A stretch of DNA of 64,000 nucleotides from Tenrec ecaudatus (GCF_050624435.1 NC_134536.1:130974758-131038757); one strand, 5' to 3'. Counted from the first letter of the stretch, positions 1-11,445 are shown. Made by a program: numbers and translations. The notes: generated from the letters alone by a model not told the origin.

Positions 1-199
1 TAGACTACGATCTTCATGTTTTGGGACTTTAGCTGACATGTTGAGGCTCCAGGAAAAGTCCTACTACGTGCTCAAACCTCTTTGATGGAGGCTCCCTCTC
101 TGGAGACTTATGAGCCAAGGCTTGTCTAGCCACGCCTGGTTCATGGTGGCCCCTTCTATTGGTATCTTGATTTTCACGGCTTTTTTAAAAATTTATTTT
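1..199. other. unassigned sequence
   Basis: No repeat, exon or RNA is recognised here. The last 25 bases are A/T-rich runs leading into the L1-like block. Confidence 0.5.
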
Positions 200-470
200 T
201 TTAAATTTTAACAATTTTCTTTTATCTGGATAGGGCAAGACCAATCATTTTGCCCGAGTAGTTATGGTGGTGCCTGGCACTATCTACATCTTCTGGCCTC
301 AGGGTGATGGAAAGTGAAGTCTGCACGGTCCCTTCTTCTGTTAGACCAATTGTTTCCACATGTTTTTCTGTTTTTATCACTCTTTTTCACTCTAGATGGA
401 GAGAGAATGACCGCACCTCAGATGCTTGCCTGTGAACACGGAAGACCTCAATTGCTGTGCTTATTATCTT
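200..470 (-). mobile_element. L1 3' UTR-like fragment
   Basis: Read on the + strand this follows the order of the antisense afrotherian L1 3' region: a 'ggcactatctacatcttctgg' type segment, then a 'tagaccaattgtttccac' segment. The same order recurs at 20440-20560. Divergence is high, so this is an old or rapidly decayed copy. Confidence 0.5.
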
Positions 471-479
471 TCTCTTCTT

Positions 480-1990
480 CCCTGAGCTGATCTTCAGACC
501 TTTTCCTTATTTTTGTTTTTGGAAAGTTGGATTATGATATATATTAATGATTTTCTTTTGGGGAGCATCCTATTTGGGGTTTGTTTCATTTCTTGAATGC
601 GTATCTTTTTGCATCTCATAATGCAAGGGAAGTTTTCTTCCAGTGACTCTTCAAACATCTTGTCTGTGCTCTTCTTGTTCTGGAATTCCAATCATACAAA
701 TGTTATCCATCTTGATGGTGTCTGTGTTAGTCTGGGTACTTTAGAGAAACAAATCCACAGCAACTCACGTATAAGAGAGAGTTTTACGTAAATATTAAGT
801 GTGCATCTAGAAAACATCCCAACCCAATGTTGTCCAAGCCCACAAGTCCAACATTAACCCATATGTCTGACACCAATCCACAAAGTCCTCCTCCATCTCA
901 CAAAACACACACTATGATGCTGACTGCAGGAGGAAAGCCGAGTCAGTGAATGTGTAAACATCTCAGAGCTGGCAGGGGTCTCCACACGGCTGCTCCAGCA
1001 CTCAGGGTTGCATCGGGGTAGGTCCATATGGCTTCTCCTTGTGGATGCCTTGCAGTAAGTGAGCCTTGCCGGCTGAAACAGAGAACTGGCTAAGGCAGCT
1101 GCATCCTCGTCTGACCACCACAAAGCAAGAGACCCAAGAACTAGAAAGGCGAGGCTCACTGAGCCATTTATCCTTCTGCCCTTCAGTTAATCCCACATGT
1201 GTTTATCAGCCAGGTTGGCACCATAAACTAACTAACTCAGTGTCTCATATAATTCTTGGCTTTCTTTGGAATTTTGGGGATCATTTTTTCTGATTAACTC
1301 TCTGGCTGATTAGTACTGATAGATTTGTTCTCAAGAACACTAGTTGGGCCTTCCACAGATTCAATTCTATCCATTTGCTCTTTAAATATAATATCTACTG
1401 CTGAAATTTTGGTATCAGTTTTGTGTTTCTGCTGTTTGGGCATGGCCTCTAACTTTTCATTAATTTTGCCAGTTTGTTCTTTTAGTGTTTTCTTGAATTT
1501 TTTCTAAGACTTTGTCTGTATCTTCCTTATTTCATCAATAGCTTCTCCATCTTTCTCTCAATTTGTTGCCAATACCTAAAAATATCATTCTTTTGAATTT
1601 TTTATCAGGTAGTTCCAATTCCGTTTTCCCCTCATCTTGGTCTTCTGGACACTTGTTCAAGCCGCTCCATCTTGTTTCTTCATCTGAACTGAAGGTGTCT
1701 GTTGACTTTGGGACATCTTAATGTTGCATTTATATTGCATCGCTGATTGTACGTTGGTGTATTCTCAGGCACTCACCACTCGTCTCCTTGTGTTCGTGTT
1801 AGAGAGTGTACATAGATGAGCAGTTAGCTCTCTATTCGCTGTTCATATAGCACAGTTGAGGGCAGTGTTGTATGACGTTGACTGCAGTCTATTGATGACC
1901 AGGTGCTCCAGGAGTGAGTAGAGACCTTTGCCCAGTAAACGGGGCTACAGGAAGGGCAGTTGTGACTGGGTCACGTAGAACCAGTTGTGT
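480..1990 (-). mobile_element. L1 ORF1/5' region, antisense, split by an LTR
   Basis: The + strand reads as antisense L1: a 'tatttggggtttgtttc' block at about 572, an 'aatcatacaaatgttatcc' block near 690, then poly-pyrimidine coiled-coil-like ORF1 sequence with 'tagttccaattccgtttt' near 1610. The element is interrupted at 723-1239 by an LTR whose 5-bp duplication marks the join. It is riddled with stops and cannot code. The 3' UTR-like block immediately left could be the same element with its middle deleted. Confidence 0.6.
723..1239 (-). mobile_element. solo LTR, MaLR (MLT1-like) family, copy 1
   Basis: On the + strand the LTR starts TGTGTTAGTCTGGG and ends AACTCA. It is flanked by an exact 5-bp duplication, GTGTC at 718-722 and again at 1240-1244. 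The sense orientation is minus: reversed, its end reads like the MLT1 3' end (GACTAACACA). Five-base duplications and TG...CA ends fit class III (ERVL-MaLR) elements. No internal retroviral genes accompany it, so it is a solo LTR, and it sits inside antisense L1 sequence. Confidence 0.8.
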
Positions 1991-2004
1991 CCTATCAGAT
2001 GGGA

Positions 2005-2340
2005 GAGAAAGAAAACGAACAAATAACAGCAAGAAAGAAAATAATAAAGAAAAAGAAGGGAGGCGAGGGAAGAGGGCAAACGAGAGCAAAAGAAAATAAA
2101 TTAAAATCAAGGGAAAAGAAAAGGAAGAAAGAGTGAAAAATATAATAAACAAAACCAAGGAAGAAGGGGAAAGGAAAAGAGACTAGGAAAAAAAAAACAT
2201 GGGAAAAGAAAAAAGAAAGAAGGAAAGTGGAAAACAAAAAGAGATGAAGAAGAAGAGGACCATAGGGAAGAAAGGGAAAACCAAAAACGAAACAAGAGAA
2301 GAGAAAGAAAAGGGGAAACAGAAAGGAGAAAACAATGGGA
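2005..2340 (+). repeat. polypurine (GA-rich) tract
   Basis: About 335 bases are almost purely A and G on this strand, with irregular GAAA, GGAA and GAAG units. Its reverse strand yields phenylalanine/serine/leucine-rich open frames that are an artefact of composition. It lies between L1 ORF1-like and GC-rich sequence and may be part of that L1's 5' region. Confidence 0.85.
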
Positions 2341-3110
2341 GCCAGGCACCGGTGTAGGATGCACCTCTGCCAACCAAGGACCTCGTGGGATGGGAACGAC
2401 AGGGGAGGTGTTGGGAAGCTCGGTCCAGATGGAGTTCTTGCTGGTCTAGATGTTGCCTGGGGCCAGGGCTCCTGGTCTGGACGTCGTTTGTACTGGCTCA
2501 TATGGTGGCTGGGGTCAGGGTGCTTATTTCCAGAAGAAACTCTTTCTGGCCCAGAGGACAACTGGGAGCAGAGTGACTGACAGTGGGAGGCCTCCCCCAG
2601 GGAGGGTGAGAACTAGCACCCCACACGTCTGCTGGTCTGGCTATGGGGAGCTCGTGCGCAGGCTCGGTGTAACCGGGTTCAGACTCACGAGGGCTCAGTG
2701 CTGACCTCGGGAGGGCAGCAGCTGTGGGGCAGGGCTGGGGTGTGCCCAGCTGCCGAGTGAGTGGGGGTGAGGGCTGCCTGTGCTTCTGGTCACCAGGAGT
2801 GTGGCAAACAGAGGAGGACCCCACGTTTCTCATTGCCATTCCCCCGGCTGGCTGCCATCTCGATGTGATGCTACCGGCAAACGTTCCAGATGGCTGTGCA
2901 GTGGCAGGACAGCCGAACCAGTCACCCGTCTGTCTCCGCTCTCCTCACGGTGGGCCCAGCCTCTCTCCCTAGTTGCTATTCAATCCCCTCTCCATCCTTT
3001 CCCCTGCAGCTCAGGGCTGCAGGCTTATCATTGCGTTCGTTTCACTGGGCCTCTGGCATCCTTGTTGCTTAGGAAGGCCCTGCAGCTAATGTGAAGATGA
3101 ACTTACTCTG
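2341..3110 (-). mobile_element. GC-rich block, possible L1 5' UTR
   Basis: GC-rich sequence with repeated 'ctggtctgg' and 'ggggtcaggg' words abuts the antisense L1 5' region, in the place where an L1 promoter/5' UTR would lie. Assignment is by position and composition only. A unique GC-rich segment is the alternative. Confidence 0.35.
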
Positions 3111-3250
3111 CAGTGCACACCCACTTTATTAGGAACAAAGTATCAGAAGTACTTCCTTCTCCTTCACTCTCCCCAGGATTTTTTTACTTTCCTTCCTCTA
3201 AAATTAGCACCCTGCAAAGGTCTTAAGGCAGGAACAAGACGGTCTAGATT

Positions 3251-3432
3251 TAAAACCAGACACACTGCAGCAGAGTCAATTCTGACCAGAGCGACCGTAT
3301 GGGACAGGGGCAAACTGCCTCTGTTTAAAGAAGTAAAAAGCCCCATCTCTCTCCGAAGGAGCAGCTGGTGGTTTCAAACTGCTGACCTGATAGATCACAG
3401 CCCAGTGCGTAACCACTATGCCACCAGGGCTC
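3251..3432 (-). mobile_element. AfroSINE, antisense
   Basis: The tail is at left ('gagtcaattctgacc' near 3273) and the tRNA-like head at right ('ccactatgccaccagggct', ending 3431). Nearly full length with moderate divergence. Confidence 0.85.
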
Positions 3433-3587
3433 AATATTTTGAGGGGGGGGTTTAATTTAGAACTGCCCCTCAGCTGCTAGTACTGCCTGCGTGGCTTCCA
3501 GGGTGTGACGTCACCCTGAGGTCAGTGCCTGCAGCTCCTGCCATGTCCTGCCACAGGGCGGCGTGCCTGAATGCCGAGAGCACCATC

Positions 3588-3903
3588 CAGAGCATGGGGC
3601 CAGCGCTGGTCCAGTGGTCGAATCCTCATCTTCCTGTGAGAGACCCAGGTTCACCTCCCACCAGTGCAACGGATGCAAAGCCACCAGCCTTCAGTCGGTG
3701 TAGATGTGGCTGCTGCTAGGCTGCTGAAGAGGTTTCAGACTAAGTCAGATGAGGAGGAAAGACCTGGCTATCTATTTACAAAATCAGTCGCTGAAAACTC
3801 AGTGAGCCACAACGGTCCAATCCCCACCAGATCGCAGAGGTGGTGCGGGACTGGACAGCGTTTTGTTCCACCATCATCCTGACAGCAGTTGACTCCAACC
3901 ATG
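3588..3903 (+). mobile_element. tRNA-Gly-headed SINE with RTE-like tail
   Basis: The head resembles tRNA-Gly, with an A box TGGTCCAGTGG at 3607-3617 and a B box GGTTCACCTCC at 3648-3658. A unique body follows ('gatgaggaggaaagacctgg' near 3749), then a tail with 'cagcgttttgttccaccat' and 'gttgactccaaccatgac', matching the RTE 3' end. The head differs from the commoner AfroSINE type. A second, interrupted copy is at 61917-62645. Confidence 0.8.
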
Positions 3904-5097
3904 ACCCTAGAGCGTGATGACTTTGACGCCTTTCTCTGAGTGGCGAGTCTGGCCGGAGAGCGAGAGCCTTTGGCTGAGGCAGACCCCTTGTTCATTTGCT
4001 TCCCATGGTTGGCATATCCGTGCGATGGGCTGGGCCCTGCTGCCGTAGCAGGAGACACGCCACAGCCCTGCAGCTGACAGCAGAGGTCTGCTTCGCACTC
4101 ATGCTACATGCCTCTCCGACGCAGCTCTGCTGCACATCTTCTGTGGAAGACCAAGGGTGCTGGATAAGGCACCCTGTGGGATTGTGTTGGCCTGGTCGTC
4201 ATGACAGCGGGAGGAGGCACAGCGGCGGCACCAGGAGGTACCTCTCAACGCTTGAATCGGAAAGCGACTCATAGGACTTCGCACATCTCAGTGGCAGAAG
4301 CGAGTCACGTGGGCGTAGCTGCGGATACAGGTGGAGCACTTACTATTTCTCCCCTGGGGAAGGGTACGGGAGATGGTGGGGGGCGGGGAGGGGGGCATGC
4401 CATCCACCGACTCTGTAGGAAGCACAGCACCATGTGCCGTTGGTCCCTGGCAAGTCTGACAAACAAGATTGTCACGAAGAGCTGCCGGAAGTTGCCATGC
4501 GGGGCATTTGTCTTTTGCAGCCATAACGACTAAGTCATGCTGGCTGCATCCGTCATATTCCCAAATCCATTGGCTGGAAGTGGAAACCGCTCTGCCACAT
4601 CACACCACGAGCCGCCTGATTTCCACCTACTGCTGCCCAACTTTCCTCTCGTTTCCTTTCCCACTGTTTCCCTATTGCTCCCTCAGCCCCCCCCCCCCTT
4701 TTAGCTCACTTCATTCCTCTCTGTGTCCCGCCCCCTCAGTCTCCCAAACCCACAGACTGATTCCTCTTCAGTCACCAAGACTTCAGTCACCAAGACTTTA
4801 AACTCCCTCGAGGAGCAGATCATTTCTACGTTCAGGGTCTTCCCATCCTCCCAGCGAAACAGTCAGGCTTAGGAAGGCTTTCTTCTGAAGTCTGAGTCTC
4901 CTGTATCGGACTCACCAGGAGAGAGACGAGCTTGCTTTTCCAGCTTCATCCCGAAGAAGAATGTTAATCAAATAGTTCAGTAAAGCATCGATCCAGAAAA
5001 GCAACGGTTTAAAAGGACCACTGTGAGGGTGTTTTCCTAAAAGAGATAGCTTGGAGCTCATTGCTTTTTACTTCTGCAAACAGACTAACAGAGCACT
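3904..5097. other. single-copy sequence, locally CpG-rich
   Basis: No repeat family or exon is recognised. About 4190-4340 keeps more CpG than its surroundings, roughly ten in 150 bases, and a C run lies at 4687-4700. Overlapping short frames on both strands are not convincing. Confidence 0.5.
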
Positions 5098-5195
5098 TGC
5101 TAGTGAGTCGATTCTGGCTCATGCCCGCCCATGCGTGTAGGAGTAGGGCTGTTTCCAGTTTCCGGTGGTTGATTGTTGGGTATAGATTCCAAGCC
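5098..5195 (-). mobile_element. AfroSINE tail fragment
   Basis: Antisense tail words 'gagtcgattctggctcatg' and 'taggagtagggctgtt' are visible. The copy stops at the LTR that begins at 5201, and no clear continuation is seen beyond that LTR. Confidence 0.5.
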
Positions 5196-5200
5196 CTGGC

Positions 5201-5686
5201 TCTGGTAGGTACATAATCTGGTGTCAACTTGAGACTATTGAGTGCAGGGGTGGAGCCCAGCCTGTCAATCAGGTCGCAGCTTGATGACCTCATTTGGAGG
5301 CGCAATGGGGATAAATAGCTCGCTGGAGGCCAGACTCTCACTCTCTGCTTCGTCTTCCTGCTGACAAGACATATTGATGAACCAGAGCCCTGGAGCCGGA
5401 AGAGCCATGTGAAGACTCAAGCCAGTGCTGTGATACTTCCACCACCACGGGAGCCACAAGATTTCCACCCACGGGTTTGTGATCTTCCTGCATTTGGCAT
5501 CATTACATATGTGTGTGAGTGTGAAGAGGAACTTAGAGACTGGTATCAGACAGATGGGCTAATGTTGGAATTATGGACTTGATCTGGGCTGAGCTGAGAT
5601 GGTTTTTCAATATATAATTGCTCTTTGAGATACAGCTCTTTCTTATGCATATGTGAGCGTCGATGAACTTGTTTATCTAGCACACA
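5201..5686 (+). mobile_element. solo LTR, MaLR family, copy 2 (sense)
   Basis: This is the only copy of the family in sense orientation. It starts TcTGGTAGGTACATAATC, runs through 'tgtcaacttgag' and ends TTATCTAGCACACA. An exact 5-bp duplication CTGGC flanks it at 5196-5200 and 5687-5691. The 5' part resembles the MLT1 start (TGTGATAGTT...TGTCAACTTGA). Confidence 0.8.
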
Positions 5687-5691
5687 CTGGC

Positions 5692-6344
5692 CAATTCCCA
5701 CTCTTAGTTTATTCCCAAATGGTGCTCAGCTGTGGATGGAAATGTTGGAGGTTCTAGTCCACCCAGAGGCACCTCAGAGGAAATGCCCAGCAATCTAGTT
5801 CTACCTGGTTGTGACTCAGGGACCCCAGGCTAGCCCTGATCAGAATCTTTCCCGGAAGGAGGCTGGTCTGCTTCTGGGGGTGTTTCTGGCTCACGACACA
5901 AGGACTCCATTCTCTCCTGATGGGGAGAGGCCTTGAAGAGGCCGCCTTATCTCACAGTTCATGGCCCCTTCGCCTTATCAGCGGGGACAGTTTGTTTTTC
6001 CCTCTGACTCACAGAATTAGCATTTCAGGACCAGAATGGGTCTTCCCCTGCTGTCTGCCTGCAGTTTTTTTTTTTATCCTCAAACGACCAAAAATGCAAA
6101 GATAAGAACTTGGTTAGTTACCCACAGTGCCTCATGAAGGCGATTTTGGCATGAAAGACCATTTTTATTTTTTAAAGCCATTTTATTGGGTTATAATCCT
6201 CATACTTTCAATTTGCTAGTTCAATCCTACCAAGGAGGACACTTACAATGGTTTTTGCAATCAAGCATCTTCTTAGTCAGGTTTCCTAATTATGCTTAGG
6301 AACTTTATTCCTTACTGTGTTTTTTGTTTGTGTTCCGATCCCTT
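5692..6344. other. single-copy sequence with a possible old L1 end
   Basis: Mostly unassigned. At about 6150-6300 'ccattttattgggttataat' and later words weakly resemble an antisense L1 3' end ('cattttattagg...'), with the poly(A) equivalent at left. Confidence 0.35.
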
Positions 6345-6545
6345 TGCCGTTGAGTTAATTCTGACACGCAGTGCCCCTGCAGGACAGAGTAGAATTTCCC
6401 TGTGGGGTTTCCAAGCCTGTAAATCAAATCGTCATGGAAGCAGACTGCCCATCTTCCTCGTTGAGCGCAGCTGGTGGCTTCAAACTGGCCCTGTTTAAGC
6501 TTAGCAGCTGAGCACTTCCAACACAGCACCATCAGAACCCCTTTA
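6345..6545 (-). mobile_element. AfroSINE, antisense
   Basis: Tail 'gttgagttaattctgacac' at left, body 'gacagagtagaatttccctg', head near 6500-6540. The body lacks the long 'ggagaaagatgaggc' segment of most copies here and looks like an older subtype. Confidence 0.75.
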
Positions 6546-8013
6546 CCAGCGGTGTTAGCTGGGTCTTTTATAGGCTGGTAAACGGCTCTCTGGTGTCTTG
6601 GCAACCAGGAACTCTCCCAGCTTGCCTGTGACTCAGACCTTGGAGTTGCAAAGTGGACGCCTGTACCTGCTGAAGGGCAGTATTTCTCCCAGCGCCAACA
6701 ATTTTCAACAATGTTTGAACAGGAAGATTAACTGGGGTTTCAGCCATGCATATTCCCGAAGGCTACGGCTAACAAAACATGGGTCTGACTCCCCAGAGCA
6801 GTCCAACTCCCCCTTGTGCCCAGTCCCAGCTGGCTGAGTGTCCTGTGGCTTTCTTTGTGTCCCACCTGCAGCACCATGTCCCTGCTCTTGGGCCGATGTG
6901 AAGCAGCTGGAGGCTGCTTTGTTAGAAACAACCCGTGCCCTGGCCGGAGGAGGACCAGGACCTGCTGCTGGTTGGCCGGGGTTGGGGGAAGCAGCTAATC
7001 ACACGAGTGTCGGCCAGTTTCATTCCATATTCCAGAGACAGGTAGGTGCAAACTCTGGGTGGCACACACGGTTTAAATGCTGGGCCAGTGGGTCTTTCAG
7101 AGCTGGCAGCTGGAGCCCACCCAGAGAAATCTTGAAAGACAGGCCCAGAGAGATGCTTCTGTCAGGGCACCACCGCCTTGGGAGGTCTCTGGAACACCCA
7201 TAGGGTCACCTTGAATCGGGATAGATGACGATGAACACCAATAACGGCAGGTGTTAAGCCGAGTGGGCATCTCAAAAGAAATCTGCTTCTAAAGCCACTG
7301 AAGGCTCTCTGAGCACCTGGGCCAGAGTTAATGACCACTGACTGGCCGCCAGGCATGGACCCGGGAAATGCACAGAGCGCAGGGCAGCCACCGGAGTGCT
7401 CCCAGGCGTCACTAAATCAATGGCCGTGGAGTCCACAGATGCCAATAAATCAGTTACTATCCGGAGAGATGAAGTTGCCGTTCACGATATAAGTAAAAGA
7501 CTGACAGCGTGGCGGAGGGGAGGACATCGGCCTGAGGAGTGGGTTGGTCGCTTTGAGGGGAACGTAGAGGGCACGGGGGTGGGAGGATGCCGAGAGAGGT
7601 GGGCTGCCTCTCCACTCCTGGAGCATGTGAGCCGTGCTTTTGTTGTTAGCTGGTGGGGGGTTTTGCTAGTGGTTTGGCTCTCTATTGCTAGGGAGAAGAC
7701 CACCCCACTGTGTAGTGACACCCCGCTCTGCCATGTTTCATTGTGCTCTTGGATTCTGGAGGTCAGGAATTAGAAAAGGAACCAGGGGACAGCCCTTCTC
7801 TGCTCTGTGGTGTCTGCAGCCTCCGCTGGGGAGGCTCCAGTAGACGGGGTGTGTCAGCGAGCTTAATTAAAGAGGCCGCTCAGTGTAAAAGCCAAGTGTT
7901 TTATGGAGCAAGGGAGCAATGTGCGAGTTGGGAAATCCAGGGAAGTGTTTCTTTCCCACAGTGAAGAGTGGAAGCATGTAATTATCATTAGTACGTCCTA
8001 TGTGGTTACAGTT
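6546..8013. other. single-copy sequence
   Basis: No repeat or exon is recognised over about 1.4 kb. The longest frame (6838-7203, +) has no features of a known protein. Confidence 0.45.
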
Positions 8014-8170
8014 AGGTGCCTTGCAGTTGGTGATGCAGTGGGTTAACGATTCCACTGTCAACTGCAAGGTTAGCGATTCAAACCCACCAGCTTCTCGATG
8101 GGACAAAGATGAGGCTGTGTGCTCCCGTAAAGATTGATAGTCTCAAAAGCCATGTGGGGCAGAGAAGAGG
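8014..8170 (+). mobile_element. AfroSINE, sense, 3'-truncated
   Basis: Head 'gttggtgatgcagtgggtta', B-box region 'gcgattcaaacccaccag', then 'gacaaagatgaggctgtg' and 'taaagattgatagtctca'. The RTE-like tail is missing. Confidence 0.75.
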
Positions 8171-8254
8171 AGGAGCCACAGACCCTACCTCCTGATGGGA
8201 AGAGGATAAAACGTGTGCACGCTGAACTCCACACAAGGGAAGAGTGGCAACCAG

Positions 8255-8370
8255 GGCCCAGAGTTTTGAATTCTAGATGGACTCTGGGTTACCTACTTCT
8301 CTCTGAGCTTGGGTCTCTTGGTCTGTAAAGTGAGTGGTTTGCCAAGTGGGTGTAAAAGCCCCTTCTGATC
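8255..8370 (+). mobile_element. MIR fragment
   Basis: Contains the conserved MIR core pattern, here 'gagcttgggtctcttggtct' then 'gtaaagtgagtggtttg'. Old and divergent. Confidence 0.6.
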
Positions 8371-8502
8371 AGGTGCGACAGCAGAGCAAGTACGCAATAA
8401 TTACTTGGTGATTAGGAATGAGCTGAATTTTAAGTATCGTGATGGCTCTCCTATGGAATCATGTAGATCACTGGGTAAATAGGATTTTGAGAATTTTAAC
8501 AC

Positions 8503-8968
8503 TGTGTTAGGCTGGGCTGTCTAGAAGACCAGTGATACTCATCTATGTACAGGAAAGAAGTAGGTGCGCCAGCCTGGTTCAACTCAAGTCCATAGGTTCA
8601 ACACTAGCTGATGCAGAAAAGTGCAGTCGGAAACCGGGAGGTCACAGGCCCGTGAGTGTAGAGTCACGTGGATCGAAGGTCAGAGGAAGCACAGTAGGGC
8701 ACTGGCAGCTCTCAGGGTCCGAAAGCTCACAATGGACCATTCCTGAAGGCAGATGCCGAGGCCCAGTGAAGTGCCAATGAGGAGGAGGGTAGTGAAGTGG
8801 CAGAGAGAGCATGGGCTCTGTTAATCTTACTCTTCTCCAAAAGGCCACGCCCTCAAGGAGGTACCTTCAAGCTACTGTTTGATTGACAGGTTGAACCTAG
8901 CCAGGTTGGACAGGCTGAATCCACCCCTAGCCAGGTGTGTCTGGTTGACACAATTTCCAACTACCACA
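8503..8968 (-). mobile_element. solo LTR, MaLR family, copy 3
   Basis: On + it starts TGTGTTAGGCTGGGC and ends CAACTACCACA, with an exact 5-bp duplication AACAC at 8498-8502 and 8969-8973. The middle is divergent from the other copies. The terminal 150 bases carry 'ttgattgacaggttgaa' like the rest of the family. Confidence 0.75.
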
Positions 8969-8994
8969 AACACTGAAAGGAAATGGAGGAGCCA

Positions 8995-9110
8995 CAATCC
9001 AGCTCCCTTGTTTTATAGCTGAGGACACTGAGGGTCTAGAGATGCTTAAGGTCTTGCCCAAGGTTGAGAATCTTGCTCAGTTGAGAATCTAGGTCTTTGA
9101 ACCACTCATC
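8995..9110 (-). mobile_element. MIR fragment, antisense
   Basis: 'ttatagctgaggacactgag' followed by 'cttaaggtcttgcccaagg' is the antisense MIR core. Confidence 0.75.
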
Positions 9111-10183
9111 CTCAATGCTTTCCATTCCTGTATTGCGTTTGGAGTCACATACAGAAATCTCATGGAATCATCCACCATCCGGAAAGTATCTCTAACATAC
9201 CTGTAAGAAGCTGGCTGAACATTTTCTATGATGTCCAACCCAAGAAATGCTTACTTGGACTGGAGAGTTGGCGGCCAGGTCTGTGCGCACTGGGCAGCCC
9301 CTCGGGGTCTTGGGCCCGGCCTGGGATGACAATGGAGTTGTGAGACAGGTTCTGAAGAGGCGAGGTTCCTTTTGGTTGGGTATGAATTTTATACATCTTT
9401 TCCACGCCAACCATATTCAGAAATGGTTCTTGCGCATCTACAATCCAGTGACTGAGTTCGATAATAAATGACAGAGAGGCCGTGGGAGGCAGGGAAGCAA
9501 AGGCAAGGAAGAAGGGGTCTGATTTCTTCTTAAATTGGGAAGGACGTTGAGCTGCTGAGATAGGGAAACAGGAAGGCAGAAGGGCTCGGGGGTAACAAGA
9601 CCCAAAAAAGAACTGGCAAAAAGAGCCGTGCGCTTGTTAGAGTCCCAGGCAGGTGGAGGGAGACGCCAGACTGGTGTGGAAATTTGAACTGTTGACTGGG
9701 TACCTAAACAGTGAGGGTGTCCTGAGCGCACACTTAGTGCGAGCAAAGAAAGCACCCCAGAGAGTGGGTGGTAAACGGTGGTGCCTTCATGATAGAGGGG
9801 CTTTTTCCAAGCTGGAGCAATGACCAATGACCAATGTGGCCACAAATGGAGTCAGCAGGGGCAGGGCTGATTTTGTCTTGTTGTTTGGACATTGATTGAG
9901 AACGAGATACATTGATAGCAAGAGGAGACTGGACAGGCGAGAAGAATGGGCAATGCCAGCTTAGCTTTTGGGAAGGGGCCTAGATCTCCTCCCTCCCACC
10001 CACCCTCCTCACAGGAGCCCCACCCACCCCCTCTCTGATCCATTGCTGCCTATTCCTGCCATGGTTCATCCTCATTCTTTCTCGTCCATTTCCGTCTGGG
10101 CCATTTCGAACAAAGCACATTCCCATCCCAGCTCCTCATTTGCATCTTCTCTCATCTTAGTTACAAGCCCCTTTATGTGGTGC
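9111..10183. other. single-copy sequence
   Basis: Nothing recognised. The 135-codon minus frame at 9438-9845 shows no family features. Confidence 0.45.
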
Positions 10184-10387
10184 AAAGGGCCCTTGTGGCA
10201 CAACGGGTTGATTGCTGGGCTGCTAACCACAAGGTTGGAGGTTCAATTCCACCAGTCACGATCCAGGAGAAAGATGAGGTTGCCTGTCTTCTCCCAGAAC
10301 AATTTATAGACTTGGAAAGCCCTAAGAAGTACTTCTACTTGGCCCTATGGGATCACCATGAGTCGGAGTTGACTCCGTGGCAGTGGG
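10184..10387 (+). mobile_element. AfroSINE, sense, full length
   Basis: Head 'cccttgtggcacaacgggtt', anticodon-like arm 'gggctgctaaccacaaggtt', B box 'aggttcaattccacc', tail 'caccatgagtcggagttgac'. The tail runs straight into the 19-bp minisatellite. Confidence 0.9.
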
Positions 10388-10577
10388 TCGGGGTTGGTTA
10401 TTGGGTCCGGGGTTGGTTATTGGGTCCGGGGTTGGTGATTGGGTCCGGGGTTGGTGATTGGGTCCGGGGTTGGTGATTGGGTCAGGGGGGTTGGTTATTG
10501 GGTCCGGGGTTGGCTATTGGGTTCGGGGTTGGTTATTGGGTTCGGGGTTGGTTATTGGGTTCGGGGTTGGTTATTGG
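10388..10577 (+). repeat. 19-bp minisatellite derived from SINE tail
   Basis: About ten copies of a 19-base unit, 'ggggttggttattgggtcc', with variants (gtgatt in three units, ctatt in one, and 'ttc' for 'tcc' in the later units). It grows out of the SINE's G/T-rich tail, which suggests local expansion of that tail. Confidence 0.9.
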
Positions 10578-11287
10578 TACTCATCAGTGAGACAGTCTAA
10601 GTCTCTATAGGGTTAAACCCTCAACACACCGGGCCTTGGGGTTCTAGGGAGTGGACACCTCTGAAACAGCATTTTCCTTTCCTGACCACAGAGGGCATTT
10701 GTAGAGCTCAGCTGGAGGAGCCAGGCCAACCCAGACTCCATGTCTGTCACTCCATGGCTGGGACATCAGTAGCAGGCACACTGGAAATCCATTCTCAACG
10801 CACCGTCTAGGAGGCTCGGCCAACGATTCTGGGGCTCTCTGTGGATTCTCCCAACGTACAGCATTCCTAGGAAACATTTTGTAAGCCGAAGTGGCATCAA
10901 GAAGCATTTACCACGCACATATCTAAGAGTAAGTGAGAAAACACTGCCTTAAAACCATCCACTCCTTTATGAAACAAAACGATCAAAACGGGAAGCGATT
11001 GTTTCTTGGCCTCTCCTCCTGCAAGGACTATGAGAGTGTGAAGGCGGCGTTTCCATCTCTCTAGCCCTTCCCTGAAAACGACTGTGCTCTTCCATTGACA
11101 CCAGGTCCAAGGAGGAGTTTGGACACAAATCATACTCCTTTGAAAGTTTCTTTGAGCTTTTGGAGAAGGAGGGCTGCTGGGTGAGGGCAGGGTGGGCTCA
11201 ACTTTCTCAAGGCAATTTGCCTAGGACAGCCTTTGCTGCCCTGGCAGAATGAGCGGAAGTATTGTCACAATGGGGAGTGGGAATTCC
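10578..11287. other. single-copy sequence
   Basis: No repeat or exon recognised. Confidence 0.45.
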
Positions 11288-11445
11288 TCAGTGTTGTGGG
11301 TTACATAGTCGACATCTCACTGCAAGGTGAGCAGTTTGAAACCACTTGGCACTCCTTGGGAGAAAGATGAGGCTTTCCACTTTCAAGAAGCGTTACAGTC
11401 TCTGAAACACACGGGGGCAGTTCTGTGCTGTCTGGGAGGAGTGCT
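11288..11445 (+). mobile_element. AfroSINE, sense, divergent and truncated
   Basis: 'gttacatagtcgacatctca', 'gagcagtttgaaaccact' and 'gggagaaagatgaggctttc' give the head and body. The tail ends at 'ggcagttctgtgctgtc'. Confidence 0.75.
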
